A stretch of 51,287 nt of DNA from an uncultured Collinsella sp. (GTDB taxonomy: Bacteria; Actinomycetota; Coriobacteriia; Coriobacteriales; Coriobacteriaceae), in NCBI GenBank assembly GCA_900551665.1, contig URWW01000012.1, positions 1 through 51,287 of the forward strand. The letters are read 5' to 3'. Shown here piece by piece: positions 46,651-51,287 of the stretch. Within the stretch, counting starts at the first letter, position 1; the number at the start of each line of letters is the position of its first letter. Position numbers and translations under genes: made by a program. The notes under the pieces were generated by a model. It was not told where the DNA came from and ran no database searches. It worked only from the letters and a program-made list of their open reading frames with translations.

Positions 46651-47751
46651 CTAACGCGTGGCGAGCATGCGCGCCACGCGCTGAAGGCCGGGATAGGCGT
46701 ACTCGAGGAACTCGCGCAGGCCGCAGTACCCCTCGTCGTAATACGCGATGTTCAAGCGCTTGCAGTTGCGATGGCACATGCCCTCGAAGGGGCAGTCCGC
46801 GCACCGCGAGCAGGCGCGACGAGGCTCTCGCAAAAACACGCGCATCGCCTCGCAGGTCGCCATGGCCTCCAGGCCGTCGTTGCGGATATCGCCCACGCGG
46901 TACTCGTCCAAGGCGTAGAAGTCGCACGGGTACACCGAGCCGTCGCTCTCCACCACGAACTGAGGGGCGCAGCGGCCAAGCATCCCGCATTGCGAGGGAA
47001 ACTGCCCGAGCGCCATCTGCATGATGTTCTCGAACAGCCAGATGCTCACATAGCTCCCGGCTCCCAGCTCGCGCCACCACAGGTCGAACAGGCGACGATA
47101 AAAGGACGAAAACTCCCGCGGGGTGAGCGAGAACGCGTCATGTTCGTCGTCGAGGCCGGGCAGACACGGGATGAACTGGATGTGCGTGATCCCCTCCCGC
47201 TTGATGAAGGAGAAGACGCGCTGGGGATGCGCCGCCATCTGCGAGGTGAGGACCGACAGGACGTTGACGTCCACACCGGTCTCGCGCAACAGGCGCACAC
47301 CGCCCATGACGCGAGCGTACGTGGCAGCGCCATGAGCGTCGGGACGCATCGAGTCATGCAGGTCGCGATAGGCGTCGACCGAGACCCCGATGAGAAACCC
47401 ATGCTCGCGGAAGAAAGCGGCCCATTCCCCGTCGATCAGATAGCCGTTCGTCTGCAACGCCCAGCTCACCTGCTGGCGGTCGCGGCGCTCATCCACCCGA
47501 GCGACGAATGAGCGGAAGAAATCCAGGCCCGCGAGCGTGGGCTCGCCGCCCTGGAAGGCGAAGGACACGTGAGCGTCAGGGGCGACAGCGAGGGCGCGCT
47601 CTATAATCGCGTCGGCGACATCCCAGCCCATGACGCGGGCGCGGCGCTCCTCGCGATGCGCGGCCACGTCGCAGTAAAAGCAATACCTGCAGCGCATGTT
47701 GCAGGCGCTCGACGCCGGTTTGATCAAGAAGCCGATATGCTTCGCGCACAT
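46651..47751 (-). CDS. Anaerobic sulfatase-maturating enzyme (radical SAM, SPASM)
   Basis: The 366-residue enzyme oxidises the active-site Cys (or Ser) of sulfatases to formylglycine. The radical-SAM cluster motif is CNMRCRYC (Cys17, 21, 24), GGEPTLAG follows as the SAM-binding GGE segment, and the C-terminal SPASM part has the Cys set CGMLGRCAPQF, YPCDFYAL and CSRCADCPFEGMCHRNC for two auxiliary 4Fe-4S clusters. Length and layout match anSME of clostridia. It lies between the two sulfatase genes, in the same direction, 69 bases before the Cys-type sulfatase. It implies that the system works without oxygen. Confidence 0.94.
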   Translation of the reverse strand: MCAKHIGFLIKPASSACNMRCRYCFYCDVAAHREERRARVMGWDVADAIIERALAVAPDAHVSFAFQGGEPTLAGLDFFRSFVARVDERRDRQQVSWALQTNGYLIDGEWAAFFREHGFLIGVSVDAYRDLHDSMRPDAHGAATYARVMGGVRLLRETGVDVNVLSVLTSQMAAHPQRVFSFIKREGITHIQFIPCLPGLDDEHDAFSLTPREFSSFYRRLFDLWWRELGAGSYVSIWLFENIMQMALGQFPSQCGMLGRCAPQFVVESDGSVYPCDFYALDEYRVGDIRNDGLEAMATCEAMRVFLREPRRACSRCADCPFEGMCHRNCKRLNIAYYDEGYCGLREFLEYAYPGLQRVARMLATR

Positions 47752-47854
47752 GGCACACGCCCCCTTCGCACGGGATCGCCCTCGCTCCGAAGGCCGAACA
47801 CCACCACCTTACCCGAGGGGGCGGCATCCGGCCCGCACAATCGACGCCGCCGCC

Positions 47855-49333
47855 TTAGCCGAGGCCCAGGCGCTCTTTCTGCTCGACGGGGGCCTCATGC
47901 TCCTCCAGGCCGCGCAGCAGCAGGTCGATCATGCGCCGCTCCACTGGATCGCCCTTGCCGGCGAGGTTGTTGATCTGGCCATAGTCGTTCTCGAGGTCGA
48001 ACAGCATGGTCTCGGAAACCTCGGCGAGGGGCGCAGCGCCCTCGATCTGCGCCGGCTTCTTGCAGGGAATCTTGAACAGCGGGTACTTGGTGCGCTTGAA
48101 ATAGCGACCGCACTCGATCTCCTCCGGGCAGTCCGAACCCATCTTCTTGCGGATGGTATGCGGCAGCGCGGCGTACTCGAAGCACGGCTGGTTGCCGGGC
48201 ACCGGGGCGCGGAAGTAGGTGTGGCGTCCGTCGGTGACATTGACGGTCATGGCATGCACGCCGTACAGGGCGTAATCGCGCGTGGGCGCGTCGGGATCGG
48301 TCATGAGCGGGACGAGCGATGCGCCGCACACGTCAGCCGGGATCTCGCATCCATGGGCCTCGAGCACGGTAGGCATGATGTCGATGGCCTGCGTGAGCTG
48401 ATGGGCGTGCTCGCCCGCGCGGGCGTTGCCCGGGAAGTGCACGATGAACGGCAGGTGCGCAAGCTCGTTGTACAGGTGCATGTAGTTCTTACCCATGTAG
48501 TCGCGCTCACCCAGGAAGTAGCCGTGATCGGTGGTGACCATGACCATGGTGTCCTCGAGCATGCCCCGCTCGGCGAGCTTGTCGATGAGCTTGCCGAACC
48601 AATGGTCGGTCATGGTGACCAGGGCCTTGTAGCGGCGCTGCAGGTAATCCTCCGCCTCGGGGTTCACGTCGGTGGCGGAGACGCGCTTGTACTCGGGGAT
48701 CTCGAAATAGTCGCGGTCGAGCCCGCCGGTGCCGCCGTACATCTCCATGTACTTGTCCGGGACGTCGAAGGGCTCATGCGGATCGAAGGCCTCGACCATG
48801 AGGAAGAAGTCATCGGCCCCGGCGTTGCCGTCGATCCAGTCGCAGGCGGACTGGAAGGTCTTGGGACTCGGCATGTCCTCCTCGTTCGGCCACAGCTGAC
48901 GGTTCTTCTGATACTGCTCGCGCACGCGCCCGTAGAAGGTCTCGGGCATGTTGCCCGGCTCGTCGATGCGGCTGACCCACGGGTCGCCCTCCTGGCCGCG
49001 GTAGTAGTCCCAGGTGTTGAACTCCTGCAGATAACCCTCGCCACCGGTGCGCAGGTAGTGGCAGTGGTCGGTGGTGATGTGACAGAAGTTGCCGTTCGCG
49101 CGCAGGCAGGCGGGCAGGGTCACGTCGAAGGGCTCGATGGGACCCCAGGGGCGCTCGAGGAAGTTGTAACGGCCGGTGAGGATGTCGCGGCGGGAGCCGA
49201 TCCAGTGGTTGTCGAACACGCAGGACTGACCCGCGAAGGCATCGAGGTTGGGCGTCTGGACATCGGTCGTGGGGTTGTAGCACGACAGGACGTCGCGGCG
49301 CAGGGTATCCATGAGCACGAGAACGGTTCTCAT
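47855..49333 (-). CDS. Sulfatase-family protein with missing catalytic Cys segment
   Basis: The 492-residue protein is clearly a sulfatase-like hydrolase: MDTLRRDVLSCYN with the metal-binding Asp, RYNFLERPWGPIEPFDVTLP, and VTTDHGYFLGERDYMGKNYMHLYNELAHLPFIVHFPG. In the relatives I know, the active site reads GS-x-P-C-M-P-A-RRD, with the Cys to be oxidised. Here the sequence is NHWIGSRRDILTGR: the segment xPCMPA appears to be missing, so there is neither Cys/Ser nor Pro at the site. The usual GEH is also changed to GER. The frame is intact and codons look normal, so it is not simply decayed. It may be a pseudoenzyme, a regulatory or carbohydrate-binding paralogue, or use another chemistry. ATG 49333 with AAAGGATCC upstream. 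Confidence 0.85.
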   Translation of the reverse strand: MRTVLVLMDTLRRDVLSCYNPTTDVQTPNLDAFAGQSCVFDNHWIGSRRDILTGRYNFLERPWGPIEPFDVTLPACLRANGNFCHITTDHCHYLRTGGEGYLQEFNTWDYYRGQEGDPWVSRIDEPGNMPETFYGRVREQYQKNRQLWPNEEDMPSPKTFQSACDWIDGNAGADDFFLMVEAFDPHEPFDVPDKYMEMYGGTGGLDRDYFEIPEYKRVSATDVNPEAEDYLQRRYKALVTMTDHWFGKLIDKLAERGMLEDTMVMVTTDHGYFLGERDYMGKNYMHLYNELAHLPFIVHFPGNARAGEHAHQLTQAIDIMPTVLEAHGCEIPADVCGASLVPLMTDPDAPTRDYALYGVHAMTVNVTDGRHTYFRAPVPGNQPCFEYAALPHTIRKKMGSDCPEEIECGRYFKRTKYPLFKIPCKKPAQIEGAAPLAEVSETMLFDLENDYGQINNLAGKGDPVERRMIDLLLRGLEEHEAPVEQKERLGLG

Positions 49334-49421
49334 TGGGATCCTTTCATTTGGAGGGCGGCGCGCCATCGGCGGCGGACCCGCTCGGCATCCGCCCCGTGGC
49401 GGGCATCGGTCCCCGGCGGTC

Positions 49422-49457
49422 GAAAAGGCCCGCGCCCGGGATGCGGGGCGCGGGCCT
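49422..49457 (-). terminator. Terminator of the PTS operon
   Basis: On the minus strand AGGCCCGCGCCC pairs with GGGCGCGGGCCT and is followed by TTTTC. It lies 25 bases after the IID stop and separates the PTS operon from the sulfatase genes. Confidence 0.85.
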
Positions 49458-49482
49458 CGAACGATCGGCCTTGGGCTCGCGA

Positions 49483-50313
49483 TTAGGCGAAGATCTTGAA
49501 CGCCGGGAAATAGAAGCCGATGGCGGCGAACACGAGGGAGAACACGATCAGGCCGATGATGATCTGAGCGGAGTTCTTGCCCTGGCCCTTCTTGAGCAGG
49601 CGATAGCAGATGAAAGTCAGGACGACGGGCAGCAGGAAGGGCAGCACCTTGTCGAGCTGGTCCTGGAGCACCAGGGGATCGCCCTCGCCGAAGGCGAACT
49701 GCACGGCGAGCTTGAGCTTTACGGTCGTGGCGATGAGACCGCCGGTGACCATGACGCCCAGGACGTTGGCGAGGTTGCCGAGTCGGTCGAAGACCTGGAC
49801 GCCGGCCTTCTCGACGAGCTCCATGCCCATCTCGTAACCCTTGTGCAGGCCGAAGTACTTCAGCGGCCAGTACAGCAGGTTGATGAGCAGGAACATCACG
49901 AGCGGACCCACGATGGAACCGTTGTCGACGCACATGGAGGCGCCGATGGAGCCGGCGATCGGGAACCAGGTGAGGTTCAGCAGAGAGTCGCCCAGGCCGG
50001 CGAAGGGACCCATGAGGGAGGTCTTGATGCCGACGACGGTGTCCTTCTGGTCCTCATCCGTGGACTCCTCCAGGGCGGCGGTGATGCCGAGGATGAAGGG
50101 GATCGCGAGCGGGTGAGTGTTGAAGTACTCGAGGTGGCGCTTCATCGCGTTGACGCGCTCCTCCTTGGGGGCGTCCTTGTAGAGCTCCTCGAGGACGGGG
50201 GCGAAGCAGTAGGTCAGGGACAGCGACTGCATGCGCTCGTAGTTGTGCGCGAACTGGCAACCCTGGGTGCGCAGCAGCACCTTGTTCAGGGTGGACTTAG
50301 AGATCTTACCCAT
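49483..50313 (-). CDS. PTS mannose/fructose/sorbose-family IID component
   Basis: The 276-residue membrane subunit starts MGKISKSTLNKVLLRTQGCQFAHNYERMQSLSLTYCFAPVLEELY, the typical IID N terminus, and contains NTHPLAIPFILGITAALEE, VGIKTSLMGPFAGLGDSLLNLTWFPIAGSIG and several membrane helices near the C terminus. With IIC it forms the sugar channel of a mannose-family PTS. Its ATG shares one base with the IIC stop (TAATG), so the two are translationally coupled. The likely substrate, from the neighbouring genes, is a galactose-type or sulfated sugar; this is an inference. Confidence 0.95.
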   Translation of the reverse strand: MGKISKSTLNKVLLRTQGCQFAHNYERMQSLSLTYCFAPVLEELYKDAPKEERVNAMKRHLEYFNTHPLAIPFILGITAALEESTDEDQKDTVVGIKTSLMGPFAGLGDSLLNLTWFPIAGSIGASMCVDNGSIVGPLVMFLLINLLYWPLKYFGLHKGYEMGMELVEKAGVQVFDRLGNLANVLGVMVTGGLIATTVKLKLAVQFAFGEGDPLVLQDQLDKVLPFLLPVVLTFICYRLLKKGQGKNSAQIIIGLIVFSLVFAAIGFYFPAFKIFA

Positions 50314-51122
50314 TAGAGATCGTACTCCTCGTCATCATCGGAGCCGGCGGCAGGGGCGGCGGCAGGGGCGGGCTGGTTCTTCTGGCCCTCGGTAATGACG
50401 TCCCACACGCCGGCGGCGGCGCAGGCGGCCAGGGCGATGCCCACGGTCGGGACGTTGAGGAAGGCGGCCATGATGAAGCCGATCAGCAGGAAGATCCACA
50501 TGTTCTTCTTCATCATCATGGTGAGGAGCATGGCCAGGCCGACGGCGGGCATCATGCCACCGGCGGTGGAGAAGCCGGAGAGGACCCACGGAACCTGGTT
50601 CTGCAGGAAGTTCATGATGTCCTCGATCACGAAGGAGCCGATTCCCGTGGCGATGAAGACCGGGACGGCGCGAGTCAGGAAGAAGCAGAAGGCGCCGGTC
50701 CAGAAGAACTTGTTCACGGCGTTGAACTTACCGGACTCGATGGCCTTGTCAGCACCGTGGACGAGGGAGACGTTGGTGGTCATGACCAGGATGTTCAGCT
50801 GCTGAACGAGGGTAGCGGTCGGGATGCCGATGGCGACGGCGAGCGCGATGGCCGCGGCGGTGTCGCCACCACCCATGATGCCCAGGGCGGCGCCGACGAT
50901 GGTGCCGGAGATGACATCCGGCGGAACATAGGCGCCGATGTTGTTGACGCCGAGCCACATGAGCTCCATGGTCGCACCGATCATGATGGCGGTCGTCATG
51001 TCGCCGAGGATGATGCCGACGCCGACGGACGCCAGCAGGGGCTTGCGGAAGCCCAGGTGGGGACCGAACTGGTCCCAGGTGCACAGACCCGCCCAGATGG
51101 CGAGCAGAAGTGCCTGAAGCAT
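50313..51122 (-). CDS. PTS mannose/fructose/sorbose-family IIC component
   Basis: The 269-residue integral membrane protein has about eight helices and family segments such as LQALLLAIWAGLCTWDQFGPHLGFRKPLLASVGVGIILGDMTTAIMIGATMELMWLGVNNIGAYVPPDVISGTIVGAALGI. The tail is Ala/Pro-rich and acidic (PAPAAAPAAGSDDDEEYDL). It forms the substrate channel with IID. AAGGAGAGG lies before the ATG at 51122. It follows the IIB gene by 81 bases and overlaps IID by one base. Confidence 0.95.
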   Translation of the reverse strand: MLQALLLAIWAGLCTWDQFGPHLGFRKPLLASVGVGIILGDMTTAIMIGATMELMWLGVNNIGAYVPPDVISGTIVGAALGIMGGGDTAAAIALAVAIGIPTATLVQQLNILVMTTNVSLVHGADKAIESGKFNAVNKFFWTGAFCFFLTRAVPVFIATGIGSFVIEDIMNFLQNQVPWVLSGFSTAGGMMPAVGLAMLLTMMMKKNMWIFLLIGFIMAAFLNVPTVGIALAACAAAGVWDVITEGQKNQPAPAAAPAAGSDDDEEYDL

Positions 51123-51203
51123 ATGCCTCTCCTTCCCTATTCGCCCGCCGCACGCTTCCGACGGGCACACCCCGGGCCCATATGCCCGGAGATAATTACC
51201 GGC

Positions 51204-51287
51204 TTAATAGTTCTTGAGGAGCTCGGACACCGGCTCCTTGGAATCACGCGTGGTGGTCTGCATCCAGCACTCGACGCCCAAGCCGAT
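51204..51287 (-). CDS. C-terminal end of probable PTS IIB component (cut by window edge)
   Basis: The last 27 codons before a TAA read IGLGVECWMQTTTRDSKEPV then SELLKNY. The position directly before IIC in the operon and the form of the C terminus fit a mannose-family IIB (or IIAB) subunit, which carries phosphate from IIA to the sugar. Most of the gene lies to the right of the window, so the type cannot be proven. Confidence 0.65.
   Translation of the reverse strand: MGLGVECWMQTTTRDSKEPVSELLKNY

Overview
The window looks like the chromosome of a high-GC anaerobic gut actinobacterium of the class Coriobacteriia, most likely Collinsella or a close relative. I infer this from the codon and base composition, the class III fructose bisphosphatase, the doubled feoA next to feoB, mannose-family PTS genes beside sulfatases, and short palindromic repeats scattered between genes. 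No rRNA or tRNA gene was found. Nothing here was checked against a database.

Layout. (1) 1-5121 is foreign DNA of Firmicutes type in the 3' end of guaA: the end of a sensor kinase, a 47-residue membrane protein, a lipoprotein, a MobV relaxase and a truncated RepA-like helicase. Matching att-like cores and arm-like repeats at about 1077-1206 and 5047-5133 suggest a degenerate ~4 kb mobilizable element lying beside further foreign DNA to the left. (2) 5122-11564: guaA, ansA, then a MerR-like regulator plus a GTPase-DUF697 gene enclosed by a 44-bp direct repeat of the ansA 3' end, a degenerate HAD-like gene and a small XRE regulator. (3) 11643-17532: an HtrA protease, an orphan GlnR-like regulator next to glnA with a GlnR-type box in front of glnA, and fbp. 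(4) 17794-21216: ferrous iron uptake (two feoA, feoB, a Cys-rich partner). (5) 21420-24180: an Old-Yellow-Enzyme-type reductase and an esterase. (6) 24348-27752: a TPP-riboswitch-controlled uptake operon for a thiamine precursor, interrupted by a MITE-like element. (7) 28192-38197: aspS, ppc, hisS, a threonine-aldolase-like enzyme, a DMT permease and an acetyltransferase.

(8) 38350-51287 is the most interesting part. It encodes a complete tagatose-6-phosphate route: LacA and LacB isomerase subunits, a LacC-type kinase and a class II aldolase, with a LacX-like epimerase and a DeoR-family regulator. Next to it are two sulfatase-family proteins without signal peptides, an anaerobic sulfatase-maturating radical SAM enzyme, a TauE-type permease, a membrane-anchored helical protein and a mannose-family PTS. 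I infer a route that imports a sulfated galactose-type sugar by PTS, removes sulfate inside the cell, exports the sulfur anion, and sends the sugar phosphate to glycolysis. One of the two sulfatases appears to have lost the catalytic cysteine segment by a short in-frame deletion.

Regulation visible in the sequence includes the TPP riboswitch with its terminator, three helically phased decamers over the lacA promoter, a GlnR-like box at glnA, palindromic operators at the MerR-like and XRE genes, and numerous intrinsic terminators.
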